Position numbers and translations under genes: made by a program. The notes under the pieces were generated by a model, which saw nothing but the letters and a program-made list of their open reading frames with translations, did not search any database and was not told where the DNA came from. DNA of 64,000 bases from a virus, in IMG/VR virus record IMGVR_UViG_3300044825_000904, positions 40,272 to 104,271 of that record. One strand, written 5' to 3'. Below are positions 9,361 to 18,852 of this stretch, piece by piece; positions within the stretch are counted from its first letter, which is position 1; each line of letters begins with the position of its first letter.

Positions 9361-10052
9361 TATTGTTGTTTTTGATCAGTGTATGCTTCTTCTGCTCTTG
9401 CCGCTTGAACCACATCCATTTCTCTAATGTTAACACCTGCATATTCACAAATCTTAACGACTAACTTAGGGAAGTCAGATATAGCCAACTCGAAATCTTG
9501 GTAGTCATTAGCCGATTGATTAAACAAAGGGCTACCGTTAACTACTGTATAAGTCCATTTAGGATCTAACGGGTATCTAACGTAATAGATATTAATGTTA
9601 TCCGTAATGGTATTCGGGTACACAGTAACTTGATTACCTTGCATAACATACGTAGGGTATGTTTCTGTAGGTGCTGTTAAATTGGAATTAAGCAAATAAT
9701 ATAATTTACCTTGGTCCACATGAGTAACCTCTTTACCATTATAGTATAATACATTTAATAAGAAAAAGTTTGCAGGTAAGTCGAATCTACTATCTCCTGA
9801 ATTGTATACCAAGTCTTCGTTCTTAGAGAAATAGTCAATAGTTTGGTCTATTTGCTTAGTGATATCGGAGTACCCACTGGTCTCCATACCCTTCATATCT
9901 TTTATCTTAGCCTGCTGAAAGTCAAAGAAGTATTGTTGGAACAATTCTAACTGAGCTTGCTTTGCAAAGCTGTTGAATTCTTCTGGTGTAATAAACCCAT
10001 TATTATCCTTATTGATAATATTTAGGACAGTATTTCGTACGGAATTTATCAT
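9360..10052 (-). CDS. Neck/ring protein with EF-hand-like loop
   Basis: 231 aa from ATG at 10052; a longer in-frame start at 10133 would put the strong terminator 10066-10092 inside the gene, so the shorter start is preferred. The N-terminus carries NKDNNGFITPEEF, a good EF-hand-type loop by pattern (D/N at 1, 3, 5; G at 6; I at 8; E at 12), followed by a helix (NSFAKQAQLELFQQYF). The remainder is beta-rich and ends in a helical segment. In crAss-like phages the first ring protein after the capsid genes begins similarly; the calcium-like loop may be structural only. Confidence 0.6.
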   Translation of the reverse strand: MINSVRNTVLNIINKDNNGFITPEEFNSFAKQAQLELFQQYFFDFQQAKIKDMKGMETSGYSDITKQIDQTIDYFSKNEDLVYNSGDSRFDLPANFFLLNVLYYNGKEVTHVDQGKLYYLLNSNLTAPTETYPTYVMQGNQVTVYPNTITDNINIYYVRYPLDPKWTYTVVNGSPLFNQSANDYQDFELAISDFPKLVVKICEYAGVNIREMDVVQAARAEEAYTDQKQQ

Positions 10053-10065
10053 AATGACAAAGATA

Positions 10066-10092
10066 ATAAAAAAAGGGCACTCAGTGTGCCCT
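10066..10092 (-). terminator. Intrinsic terminator after the 248-aa gene
   Basis: On the minus strand AGGGCAC - loop ACTGA - GTGCCCT forms a perfect 7-bp stem followed by a T-run (plus-strand A-run 10068-10074). It lies just past the stop at 10099 and before the ATG at 10052. Confidence 0.85.
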
Positions 10093-10098
10093 CTTAAT

Positions 10099-10845
10099 TT
10101 AGCGATATTTTTTAGATAGTAACTCGTAGACATCTAAACCATCATTGCTTTGGAGCCATGACACAAGTAGTTTGGTTGGGTCTTCTCCAAATGGAACGCC
10201 CATTAACTTATTCTTATTGTCAGGCAGGTTAAAGAAGATGTCACGTTTTTTATTCTTCAATACAAACGTACCATCTTGCAATGCCTTAGCTGCGATATCA
10301 TTCAACTTAAGCTCAGGATCATTTAACATGTTCATGAATTCGTAAGGATGGTTACGTGCATATAAAATTAAGTCACGTCTCAATTCCTCTGTAGTTAAAC
10401 GATCAACACGAGCACCTAATAGTACACGTCCTAATGCATCAGCTGTATTGATATCTAAATCACGTGCAGCAAGTTGTGCATCCAATTGAGAGTACATAAC
10501 CTCAATCTGATTGTTTGCATCTCTTTGAGTATCAACCTCTTCGAACAACACACCATTGTCTGGGTGTAATTCTAGGAATTGTTGTAATACCTGGTTGTAT
10601 TTGTTAACAGCTAACAAACCATCTTCAAAGATGATTGGCTCTAAAATGAAGTTACCATCTTGCTCATCTTCAAATGGAGACTTCTGGTTAACTGCATAAC
10701 GTAAAGCTCTATTAAGACCTTTAGAAGCGTCAAAGTATAGTAATGATTTGTTTCTAGTATTTCTACTAGCAAGCATAAAGCTGATAGGGAATGTTTTTCT
10801 TTTAAGGACATAGATCTTGTCCTTTAATTCTTTCTGAGTTGACAT
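10099..10845 (-). CDS. Head-associated protein downstream of the major capsid gene
   Basis: 248 aa, charged, mainly helical. It contains LLYFDASKGLNRALRYAVNQKSP followed by FEDEQDGNFI, a block I associate with conserved proteins after the capsid gene in crAss-like and other large Bacteroidota phages, but I cannot name its function. It sits between two strong terminators (10873-10900 upstream, 10066-10092 downstream), so it is expressed by read-through from the capsid gene or from its own promoter. A minor head or head-completion role is inferred. Confidence 0.55.
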   Translation of the reverse strand: MSTQKELKDKIYVLKRKTFPISFMLASRNTRNKSLLYFDASKGLNRALRYAVNQKSPFEDEQDGNFILEPIIFEDGLLAVNKYNQVLQQFLELHPDNGVLFEEVDTQRDANNQIEVMYSQLDAQLAARDLDINTADALGRVLLGARVDRLTTEELRRDLILYARNHPYEFMNMLNDPELKLNDIAAKALQDGTFVLKNKKRDIFFNLPDNKNKLMGVPFGEDPTKLLVSWLQSNDGLDVYELLSKKYR

Positions 10846-10872
10846 TATATTTGATTTTAAAATTTAAACAAA

Positions 10873-10900
10873 TTAAATAAGGGGAGACCGAAGCCTCCCC
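10873..10900 (-). terminator. Intrinsic terminator after the major capsid gene
   Basis: On the minus strand an 8-bp stem GGGGAGGC/GTCTCCCC (one G-T pair) is closed by a TTCG tetraloop and followed by TTATTTAATTT. It lies 10 bp past the capsid stop. Confidence 0.85.
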
Positions 10901-10909
10901 CTAAGTTTA

Positions 10910-12325
10910 CTAGTTCTCGAACAAGAAGAAGTTGTTCGCACCAAGAGTACATAATGCACGCTCAGATAAGAAGTTAACTTCCATTGCATCTAAAGAACTT
11001 GTTTGAGCACCACCAGCAGAACCAGTGATCCAAGTTTTGTAACGACGATCTTCAGTTTCAGAAGCACGGTAACGTACGTGTAAGAACGGACGCTTAGCAT
11101 TCTTTCCTAAGATTTGATCGTATACGTTAGTAGAACCTGCAGGTACCAAGATACCATTGATAGCTCCACCTACGATTCCACCACGAGTAGTTGCATCGTT
11201 TAAGTATTTCCAGTCAGTCTTGTAGAAATCGTATCCACGCTTAAAGCCTGTGAAACCTAAGTTTAACGCCATAGTCTCGCTGTTGTCGAATAAACCGTAA
11301 GAAGTACCACCTGAACCATAAGAGTTTTGTGATGCCAACATATCGTCGATATCAAAACCAAACTTACGGTTTAAGAAGATAACATTCTCTTGGATTGCTC
11401 CTTGCTTATCAAGACGTTGGATGATAGAATCGAAGTCAGACAAAGTAGTTGGGTTACCACCTGCCCATACGTTTCCACGCTCAGCAACAGCATTGAATAA
11501 ACCTTGAGTACCAGCAGCACCAGGTTGTACTTGAGAAGAAGCTACAGTTAAGTAAGTAGCAGCAGCTGAACCAGCTTCTGCAGGAACACCTTCAACCATT
11601 GACATCTCTAAGTAATCTTCGAAACGTAAACGAGTCTCGTGCTCAGACTTGATGTACCATAAGTAACCAGTAGCACCGTTCTCAGAAGTTACTTCAACCC
11701 ATCCGATTTGAGCCATGTCAGAACCAGAAACAGCGTACTTATCTTTGATGATAATTGGCTTGTTTTCGAAGAAGATATCTTGAGACTCTAAAGAACCGTC
11801 CATTCCTAATGAACCTTTAGTGAATTCAGAACCGTAAACGAATGCAGTAGAAGCAGTATCTACAGCGATTGATTGTCCTGAAGCAGCATAGTAAGCTACT
11901 GTGAAAGTGTTAGCAGTTGTATCTACTGCAGTGATAACCGCTTTATCAGAAGCAGAACCAGAGTTTGCAGATAAGAATACAGTTTGGTTAACACGGAAGT
12001 TAACAGTTACATCTGCATCTTCAACAGTCCACACAGCTGTATCTTGTCCTGCAGCAGCTGCTGAAGTACAGTTTACATACTTAGTGTGTAAACGACCTTG
12101 CTCTGCCCATTTGATTAAGTCAGAGTTAGAAGGTAATTCTGCACCTACCATACGTAAGAAAGATGCAATAGAACGATTACCATAACGCTCGAATTCAGCC
12201 TCGTAAGTATCAGGAAGATACTGATTTAAGAAATCGAAGTTAGTAATGTAGTTTGTAGGCAATGTTGCCTTTACCGCTGAGGGCTCTAATTGAAAGCCCG
12301 GGGTAGCTTGAACTGATCCAGCCAT
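10910..12325 (-). CDS. Major capsid protein (crAss-like/podovirus module)
   Basis: 471 aa. The gene lies after portal and scaffold-like genes and before neck genes, and is followed by a strong terminator, as expected for the most abundant virion protein. Its sequence has an Ala/Gly/Thr-rich insertion (about residues 85-170) and a long central helix-rich part with FDSIIQRLDKQGAIQENVIFLNRKFGFDID, consistent with an HK97-fold capsid of the larger Bacteroidota podovirus type. It is unrelated by eye to the 394-aa capsid protein at 36350-37534. Codon use is CGT/GGT-richer than the small early genes, in line with high expression. Confidence 0.75.
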   Translation of the reverse strand: MAGSVQATPGFQLEPSAVKATLPTNYITNFDFLNQYLPDTYEAEFERYGNRSIASFLRMVGAELPSNSDLIKWAEQGRLHTKYVNCTSAAAAGQDTAVWTVEDADVTVNFRVNQTVFLSANSGSASDKAVITAVDTTANTFTVAYYAASGQSIAVDTASTAFVYGSEFTKGSLGMDGSLESQDIFFENKPIIIKDKYAVSGSDMAQIGWVEVTSENGATGYLWYIKSEHETRLRFEDYLEMSMVEGVPAEAGSAAATYLTVASSQVQPGAAGTQGLFNAVAERGNVWAGGNPTTLSDFDSIIQRLDKQGAIQENVIFLNRKFGFDIDDMLASQNSYGSGGTSYGLFDNSETMALNLGFTGFKRGYDFYKTDWKYLNDATTRGGIVGGAINGILVPAGSTNVYDQILGKNAKRPFLHVRYRASETEDRRYKTWITGSAGGAQTSSLDAMEVNFLSERALCTLGANNFFLFEN

Positions 12326-12344
12326 TGTTTTTGTTTTTTTGGTT

Positions 12345-13433
12345 TTAGTTTTTTAAAGATTTAATCTTAAGTCTGTTACCATGGTCACTATCCAATGCTG
12401 TTACTTTAAACCCACCTTTGTCGATATTTTGTGGAGCATTTCTAACGCTCATATCGATGTTCTTGCTTTGACGAACTGAGTCATCAATTGCATCTGCTTT
12501 GCCCATATCATAAAAGAATTTGGCCATCGCATCCGGGTTCATTGCCGCAGCAATTGTTTTGTGATACTGTTTAGCATCCTTAATGTATCCATTTTCATCA
12601 ACGAAATTAGTGAAGAATTTGGAAATGTCTGTTTGTTGAGCTTTCAGCTGCTCTGGAGTTCCAGGTTTATAAGATACTTCCTTATCTCCAACTTTGAAAT
12701 CAAAACCTTTGAATTCATCAGAGAATAATTCATTTGTCTTATTCATAAAGTACTCCGACTTTTTAGCCTGCTCTTGCTGCATAGCAGTAGATTGGCTGAT
12801 ATATTGCTTGTAAGATTCCAAAGCCTCTTTGTCCTCAGCAGGAATAGCAGCTTCCATCCTCGACTCAAGGGGAGCTTTGTATTTTTCCTTTTGTTCTTCA
12901 AAGTACTTTGACGCCTTGCCAAGTTCTTTTTTAAGTGCTAACTTCTTGCGTTTGATTTCTTTTTCGTCATCCATCTCCTCATCGTATCCAAACTTTGATT
13001 CATATTCGAATGCGATATCCTCATCATCAAAATCAGGATTAGTCTCACGCATGTAGTCAGCTAGAAGTCTTTCTGGGTTAACCTTAGAAAAATCTTGGTT
13101 AACACGATAGAAATCTTCTAAACCACGCCCTGTGTCTTTCTTGAATTTTAAGAAAGCATTTACGTCTTCAGGAAGTAATTCCTGTTGTGGTCTCTCTGTA
13201 AATAATTCATCCAAAGAGTTTACCTCCTTGTTGAACTTTGTTTTTAAATATGAAAGAACGTCGTTGTCACCAAATTGCGGCGACTCTACTACAGGTGGCT
13301 CTTCTACATGTGTCTCCTCTACAGGAGCTACATCTTCAGCCATCTTTTGTTCGTGCTGATCAAGCAACTGTTGCTCGATTTCTTGCACAGACTTTTCTTC
13401 AAAGTCTACAAGTTTTACTTGAATATTATCCAT
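12345..13433 (-). CDS. Capsid scaffolding protein (putative)
   Basis: 362 aa, highly charged (Glu/Asp/Lys) and predicted helical, with a Gln/Glu-rich N-terminus, a VEETHVEEPPVVE acidic linker and a basic C-terminus (GNRLKIKSLKN). This composition and its place between portal and major capsid genes are typical of scaffolding proteins. No protease motif was seen. A -7-type promoter box at 13453-13460 lies 20 bp before its ATG, so it may be expressed together with the capsid gene separately from the portal. Confidence 0.65.
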   Translation of the reverse strand: MDNIQVKLVDFEEKSVQEIEQQLLDQHEQKMAEDVAPVEETHVEEPPVVESPQFGDNDVLSYLKTKFNKEVNSLDELFTERPQQELLPEDVNAFLKFKKDTGRGLEDFYRVNQDFSKVNPERLLADYMRETNPDFDDEDIAFEYESKFGYDEEMDDEKEIKRKKLALKKELGKASKYFEEQKEKYKAPLESRMEAAIPAEDKEALESYKQYISQSTAMQQEQAKKSEYFMNKTNELFSDEFKGFDFKVGDKEVSYKPGTPEQLKAQQTDISKFFTNFVDENGYIKDAKQYHKTIAAAMNPDAMAKFFYDMGKADAIDDSVRQSKNIDMSVRNAPQNIDKGGFKVTALDSDHGNRLKIKSLKN

Positions 13434-13452
13434 TTAATTAAATTTAGTTGCA

Positions 13453-13460
13453 CAAAAGTA
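13453..13460 (-). promoter_or_regulatory. Possible -7 promoter box for scaffold/capsid genes
   Basis: TACTTTTG on the minus strand matches TAnnTTTG and lies in the 37-bp gap between portal stop and scaffold start. I do not see a clear -33 TTTG/TTG at the right distance, so this is weak. Confidence 0.3.
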
Positions 13461-13470
13461 ATAATAAAAA

Positions 13471-15903
13471 TTATCTTGGGTTGAATTGCTCTAAATCAAA
13501 GCCATCTAGAGAGTCTTCTTCTGATTCGAAGTTCATCGCTGGAAGGTCTTTTTGACGTTGTTCAATTAACTTAGATTGTTGAGTAGCTTGAAGTTTTGTG
13601 CGATCGTCTTTAGCTTTCTCCTTATCCATATCCAACTGCTTAACCTTCTCTACCTCCATGCCTCTTAATTGCATGTTATAGTTAAATTCAACAGCCATAA
13701 GTTGTTCTTTAATCTGAGCTTCTGCTTGCATGCGTTGAATATCAAACTGCATCTGTGCTTGAGCAATTTGTGCTTTAGCTTGTGCTTCTGCTTGTACTTT
13801 TTGTAATGACGCTTGAGCTGCCGCTTGAGAAGATTGGATATTACCCTGAGTCTGCATTTGAATCTTAGCTTGCTCATTCTCCATATCTTTCTTACCCTTA
13901 TCCTTACGCTTCATCTTAAGCAACTCGTTAGCTAACTTAAGATTCTTCATTTGACGGATATCAATAGCATCCTCAAGAGTAATTTGATCACGCTGTAATG
14001 CCATCTGAATGTTAGCCTCTAATTGAGCCTTCTCTTCTTCGTCAGGAGCAACCTCAATGAAAATACCAAAGTCGTGTAAGTACAAGTCTTTAATCTCCTC
14101 TAGAAGACCAACAGCATACTTACCGATTTGCATCGTAAACTCTTCTTTGAAATCAGAGTATTCTAAGATATCGGCAACACGAAGCGATAACGCTTCAGAT
14201 AATCTACGAGTAATAAATAAACTTCCTTCTAAGATGTGGCGAGTTGCTGTGTTTGAATTTAATGCAGCAAGTTTCTGTACGCCAACTAATGCATCAGGAT
14301 TAGGAGTAGAAGCATCACGAGCTTCATTCAATCCTGTTACATCACGTATCATGCTCATGTACTGATTGTATGCATTAATCAATGCAGTAATCTTACCTTG
14401 ACCACTATTAGTATTAAGTTCTTGAATAGGAATACGACCATGGTTTAAATCACCATCGGTAGTCATACTACGTCCAATAACACTACCAGTTTGGAAATAC
14501 AAACGAAGAGCATCTTCAGGATTGTAAGCACCACCAGTTCCTAAGTCAACCTCATTGATACCATCAGCATCGATGAACACACCATCCGGCACAACACGTT
14601 GTAGAACTTGTTGTAATTTAAGGTGGGTCATTTGAATTAAGTCAGCAAAAGGAATCATACGACGAGTCAATGACTCGATGATACCTTTGTACATTCTTGG
14701 TGCTACAGCGATGTAGTTTGGTAACGCATACTGAGAAGCAGACTTAGGGCGAACCATATTGCGAGCAAGCTCCCACTTAAGTAAATAAGGAGATCCAGGT
14801 ACCATAATACCTTCGTACCATACATCAATTCTCTTTTCAATTCTCTCGAATCTTTCTTCAGTTCCTTCAGGAGGGTTGAAATTTTCATCTTTTTGGATTA
14901 CACGAACGCCATTGTTCTCAAGGTATTTCTTCTTGTAAACAAACGTCTTGTCAGTTTTATAATTAAAATATAATAACGTAACTACATCTCTGTTAAAGAT
15001 GTCGCTACGATAAGGACGCATAATTCCATAATAATTGTACCACGCTGTTCCTAATTGTTGAATCTCTGCCAACTCCTCTTTTGTAATGTCTGGCTTAATC
15101 TTAATTAGTTCAGTGATTGGTACTTGCTTTACTTCTCCCCAATAGAAACAATCGTCAAATGTTGGAGATTCAGTGTAACTATAAACAATGTTAGCGGGGT
15201 CAACATACTCAACACGAACTCCTGTTCCTGGTACAAATGAGTGCTTTACTACTCCGATACCGATTGTTGTGATGTCGTAGTCGACCCTTTTACGAACGTC
15301 TTGATAATGATTTAAATCTAAGATAGTATTGATTGCCTCCTCTTCAGCAATCTCAATTGCAGGCTTATAATTAAGCTGCATATATAACGATAACTCTTGG
15401 TCGTTCTCTGGTAAATCTTCCTCAGGAACATTAAATGCATCAATACCAAACTCTTGCTTAGTTTGAACTAATAGGTCTTTAGCAATCATATCTGCCTCAA
15501 CCATCTCTTGAAACTTAGAGCGTTTGTTTGATGACATAGCATCTTGTGCATATGCTTTAACCTCAAATAATCGGTCATGCATACCGTTAACAACGATGTC
15601 AACAAACTTAGGGATGATTGGTACAGGAGTCCAGTCTAGGTTAATGTGCGACATGTCGCCATCAACTTCTAATTGGCTTTTATATTTAGCTACTGGTTGT
15701 TCACCACGAGCATAAAGTCTAACTCTATGGAAATCAATCCATTGTGAATAGTATCGGCAACTGTTGCCTGTCTTTGCAAACCATTCATATGAAATGCTTT
15801 GCCCAATTCTTAAGCCATATTCCCATGATGCCTTTTCCTGATCAGTCGCTAACTGCGAAGGGAATTGGGTATCTGGCATTAATATTCCAAGAGGTTTGTT
15901 CAT
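13471..15903 (-). CDS. Portal protein (crAss-like/podovirus module)
   Basis: 810 aa. It directly follows the large terminase, overlapping its 3' end by 4 bp. The body has features of large podovirus portals: an N-terminal region around RLYARGEQP, helices with QQVLQRVVPDG and VTGLNEARDAS, then a C-terminal tail. Residues from about 665 to 790 are a long Gln/Ala/Lys coiled coil (QAAAQASLQKVQAEAQAKAQ and on), which would form the barrel extension into the capsid. The acidic end SEEDSLDGFDLEQFNPR may bind scaffold. The length of about 800 aa fits crAss-like portals; the HK97-type portal at 39194-40552 is much shorter. Confidence 0.8.
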   Translation of the reverse strand: MNKPLGILMPDTQFPSQLATDQEKASWEYGLRIGQSISYEWFAKTGNSCRYYSQWIDFHRVRLYARGEQPVAKYKSQLEVDGDMSHINLDWTPVPIIPKFVDIVVNGMHDRLFEVKAYAQDAMSSNKRSKFQEMVEADMIAKDLLVQTKQEFGIDAFNVPEEDLPENDQELSLYMQLNYKPAIEIAEEEAINTILDLNHYQDVRKRVDYDITTIGIGVVKHSFVPGTGVRVEYVDPANIVYSYTESPTFDDCFYWGEVKQVPITELIKIKPDITKEELAEIQQLGTAWYNYYGIMRPYRSDIFNRDVVTLLYFNYKTDKTFVYKKKYLENNGVRVIQKDENFNPPEGTEERFERIEKRIDVWYEGIMVPGSPYLLKWELARNMVRPKSASQYALPNYIAVAPRMYKGIIESLTRRMIPFADLIQMTHLKLQQVLQRVVPDGVFIDADGINEVDLGTGGAYNPEDALRLYFQTGSVIGRSMTTDGDLNHGRIPIQELNTNSGQGKITALINAYNQYMSMIRDVTGLNEARDASTPNPDALVGVQKLAALNSNTATRHILEGSLFITRRLSEALSLRVADILEYSDFKEEFTMQIGKYAVGLLEEIKDLYLHDFGIFIEVAPDEEEKAQLEANIQMALQRDQITLEDAIDIRQMKNLKLANELLKMKRKDKGKKDMENEQAKIQMQTQGNIQSSQAAAQASLQKVQAEAQAKAQIAQAQMQFDIQRMQAEAQIKEQLMAVEFNYNMQLRGMEVEKVKQLDMDKEKAKDDRTKLQATQQSKLIEQRQKDLPAMNFESEEDSLDGFDLEQFNPR

Positions 15904-18113
15904 ATCTTGTTAATTCTACTGAAGGAACCAGTGTTATCGTAAGTTGCAAATTTAATGCTTATTTTTGACTCTTTTTTCTCAGGCAAATATACGTGCTTTT
16001 GATTTGCCATAATAGCATATCCTGAACTAATTGACGCATCAAATTTAGTTCTGTCGTTTACGTCGAATCTAGCCCAGTCCTGAAGTGTCTTATTGAACGG
16101 CATATCGCCTATTTCATCAGGCTGACGGTAGTTACCCTCCATATCTAATCCCACAAAACGCTCTATGTATGTCTCGATTGCTGTGGCGTGTGCTTGCTTA
16201 ATATCTTCACTTGATGACGGTATACCACCAATCTCTCTTTCTGTGAATGACAGTTTGTGTGCGTGCTTATCAGGACGGTTCATTGAGAACCCACGGTAGC
16301 CTCTATTCTTAAAGTGATAAAGTAGACGTGCTTTGTTGTTCTCACAAAGAATAGGCATGCCATAGAATACGCAAGCCATCAGCACCTCTTCGAAGAATAT
16401 CTCTGCTGTCTGTGGACGAGCAATATATTCTAAAAAGAATTGGTTGGATGGTGCACCTGTCATATTAAACTTGGTTAACCCATGGAGCGAACCGTTTGAT
16501 CCACCAAAGGTCGCACCTGAGATGTCGTAGGGGTCACAGCCAAACGCACCAATATGCTCATTACCCGGATATCTATTCCCATTCTTAGTAATATAATTAT
16601 TGTTGATGCCTGGTCCAGGTATCCAAGATACTAGGAACCGACCATTCTTATCGGGTGTCCAAACAACCTTGGTGTCCTTCTCTCCGTTAGCCCAGTGAAA
16701 ATAGCCACGTGTTACGACGTGGTCTTGTACCAAACTGTCATTGTAGTCTATCTGCTGATAGATTTTAGTCAAGTTAAACAGAGATGACTTGGTCTCATCA
16801 CGGAAAGCGTGTGACTCTGTTCTAGGGAACTGACGATAGAATTCATTCAGTGCATCAGGGTTAGCCTTTAACGATGCCACCTCATTGTTCCAATACTCAA
16901 TTACGCCTTGTGTTATCCAAGTACCCTCTGCTGAACGCACAGGCTTCTCAGGACGTTCTAATACTGCGTGACCGTACTCGTCAATATATCCCTCAAAGTT
17001 ATACTCCATTGGAATAAAGAGCGAATATAGACCCGATATAGTCTGACCATTCTGGTTTCTTTTCCTGACGTTCGAGTCATAATAAATACGTTTATAGTTT
17101 TCTCCACCTTTATCTAGTGCATTAGATGTTGATCCCATCATACACTTACCGATAATCCTAGCACCTAGACGAAGACAAGTTTTTCTGACACGCCAACCGT
17201 TCTCTATGTTCATAGGACGCTCTAACTTAGCGGCCTCATCTTCAACCAAATATAATAATTTTTCTCCATCATAGGAGTTGTCTGCTGTGTTACGCCAGTC
17301 AATCGTTGTATCCAATCCATCAATCTCTTCCTCGTTCTCCTCGTGCATATTCTTACGAGTAATCTTAGAAGCTGGTACACGGAATGCAAGTTCAGTCTTT
17401 GGTGTGGTCATACCATCACGCACTGGTTGAAAAAAGAATGGATAGTTATTTGCAATCGGAACTACCTTATCGGTAAACATCTTTTTAGCATCGGGACCTG
17501 TCTTAGATGTTAAACCTATACGAGCATCTTTAGCTAAAGTTGCAATGTTAACAGCTTCTGATGATGCCATAAAAGAGAAACCTGAACGACGGTTCTTAAG
17601 GTAGCACATACCAAAGCATCTACTATCAGCCTTGCATGCTTCCCAAAATATAAAGAATACTCTGTTTGATTCACGGAAGTCAGGATGACCTACGTCGGTC
17701 TTTGACCATTGCAGATACATATAATGTGCACCTGTGATGTAAGTCTTCTCGCCATTGTTAATAAACCAATAGCCAAGCTCACGTCTGTCAAACTCTTTTT
17801 CGATGTAGTCTACCCATTGAGACTTAAATGAATTGTCACGACGGTTCCAATCAAAGATGGTCTTGATACGAGATAATTCTTTTGGGAGCTCGGTGGCTTT
17901 CCACTTGTTGCCATCGTAGTCAACCTTATCAGGAGCTAGTGGCAGAGCAACTCTTAGACCGCTGATATTGTACACCTCTCCAATCGTGCCATCTTTTGAC
18001 ACTACCACAAAGTCATACTCAGGATCCCATCCATACTCCCAATCTTTCTTTGCATTTCTTTTTGCAAGGATTTTTTCAGGAACATTAGAATCTTCAATGT
18101 AGAATAAACTCAT
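15900..18113 (-). CDS. terL: Terminase large subunit (crAss-like/podovirus module)
   Basis: 737 aa. An ATPase followed by a nuclease: a deviant Walker A-like loop KNRRSGFS at residues 173-180, Walker B LYLVEDE at 287-293, and an RNase H-type nuclease start with GAFGCDPYD at about 522-530 containing the first metal-binding Asp. It cuts concatemeric DNA and powers packaging at the portal. The length and the Arg-rich deviant Walker A resemble crAss-like terminases. It overlaps the oxygenase gene upstream and the portal downstream by 4 bp each, so the three are translationally coupled. A second, unrelated large terminase lies at 40555-41940. Confidence 0.85.
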   Translation of the reverse strand: MSLFYIEDSNVPEKILAKRNAKKDWEYGWDPEYDFVVVSKDGTIGEVYNISGLRVALPLAPDKVDYDGNKWKATELPKELSRIKTIFDWNRRDNSFKSQWVDYIEKEFDRRELGYWFINNGEKTYITGAHYMYLQWSKTDVGHPDFRESNRVFFIFWEACKADSRCFGMCYLKNRRSGFSFMASSEAVNIATLAKDARIGLTSKTGPDAKKMFTDKVVPIANNYPFFFQPVRDGMTTPKTELAFRVPASKITRKNMHEENEEEIDGLDTTIDWRNTADNSYDGEKLLYLVEDEAAKLERPMNIENGWRVRKTCLRLGARIIGKCMMGSTSNALDKGGENYKRIYYDSNVRKRNQNGQTISGLYSLFIPMEYNFEGYIDEYGHAVLERPEKPVRSAEGTWITQGVIEYWNNEVASLKANPDALNEFYRQFPRTESHAFRDETKSSLFNLTKIYQQIDYNDSLVQDHVVTRGYFHWANGEKDTKVVWTPDKNGRFLVSWIPGPGINNNYITKNGNRYPGNEHIGAFGCDPYDISGATFGGSNGSLHGLTKFNMTGAPSNQFFLEYIARPQTAEIFFEEVLMACVFYGMPILCENNKARLLYHFKNRGYRGFSMNRPDKHAHKLSFTEREIGGIPSSSEDIKQAHATAIETYIERFVGLDMEGNYRQPDEIGDMPFNKTLQDWARFDVNDRTKFDASISSGYAIMANQKHVYLPEKKESKISIKFATYDNTGSFSRINKI

Positions 18114-18571
18114 ATCTTTTTTAAGAATGCAACCTGTATAATTCTAGAATATTCTCCTTGCCCATAGTTATCAAAAATATTTCTTGAGTGAAGAATTGTA
18201 GAATCAAATATAAATAGTCTATTAAACTTTGCGTTGGTAATTAGTATCTTATTATAAGATTCGTCATACAATGTAGTGCCGTCATCTTTAGGTGGATTCT
18301 TTGTTAGATATAATATGGCAGTCAAATCTCCCATCATCTCATCCGTATGAATGAAGTTTGGCTCTATTTGGCCATAAGGAGATAGACGAATAAAGTTATG
18401 AGCAATCTCATAATCAGGATACATATTAAGTAGCAATTGAGCTACCTCATCCCCATCCCTAGGTTGTATGCCTTTGAAGACTTTATGTCCATCGGGCACA
18501 TCATAGAATTGACCACTTAAAACATTCTTTAAGTGATGGTCAGGATTCGGTAAAAAATTATCTACTACCAT
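18110..18571 (-). CDS. 2-oxoglutarate/Fe(II)-dependent oxygenase-like protein
   Basis: 153 aa. The facial triad is visible: H75-T-D77 in FIHTDEMMGDLTAILYL, H128 in DSTILHSRNIF, and the 2OG-binding Arg R143 in GEYSRIIQVAFL. The double-stranded beta-helix pattern between them is good. Such enzymes hydroxylate protein, nucleic-acid or small-molecule substrates. The gene is embedded between a small pre-terminase gene (1-bp contact) and the large terminase (4-bp overlap), so it is made with the packaging proteins and may modify a virion or packaging component. The substrate cannot be told from the sequence. Confidence 0.75.
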   Translation of the reverse strand: MVVDNFLPNPDHHLKNVLSGQFYDVPDGHKVFKGIQPRDGDEVAQLLLNMYPDYEIAHNFIRLSPYGQIEPNFIHTDEMMGDLTAILYLTKNPPKDDGTTLYDESYNKILITNAKFNRLFIFDSTILHSRNIFDNYGQGEYSRIIQVAFLKKI

Positions 18572-18852
18572 TATTTACCTTTTGCTCTTTGTTCTGCAAA
18601 CCCACGGTTAGTAGGTGCAGAGTTTCCAACTACTCCCTCAATAATATTATTCTCCTCCTCGACTCTTTTAAGAATCTCAAAAGCATCCATGATGGCTAAC
18701 TTCTTTGCTGCGGCTGCGTTCTTTAATTTGTCTGCAGACAAGTCATCATCCATGTGGGTAACAATCTTCTCCTCAGCAACTTTAATCAACTCTTCAACGG
18801 CTTTATATCCAGAGTCAATGATGCGTTTCTTTAACTCAGTTATTTTGTTCAT
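18571..18852 (-). CDS. Small helical protein, candidate terminase small subunit
   Basis: 93 aa, entirely helical and charged, with a disordered C-terminus (NSAPTNRGFAEQRAKGK). It lies two genes before the large terminase and overlaps the GroES-like gene by 17 bp. Size, helical character and position fit a small terminase subunit, which would recognise viral DNA and regulate cutting. No helix-turn-helix is evident, so the assignment rests on position. Confidence 0.4.
   Translation of the reverse strand: MNKITELKKRIIDSGYKAVEELIKVAEEKIVTHMDDDLSADKLKNAAAAKKLAIMDAFEILKRVEEENNIIEGVVGNSAPTNRGFAEQRAKGK

Noticed and set aside
10053-10133. N-terminal extension of the ring protein to 10133
   Set aside because: It would overlap the preceding gene and include a strong terminator hairpin; the extension (FFIIFVIM-type) is not like the rest of the protein.
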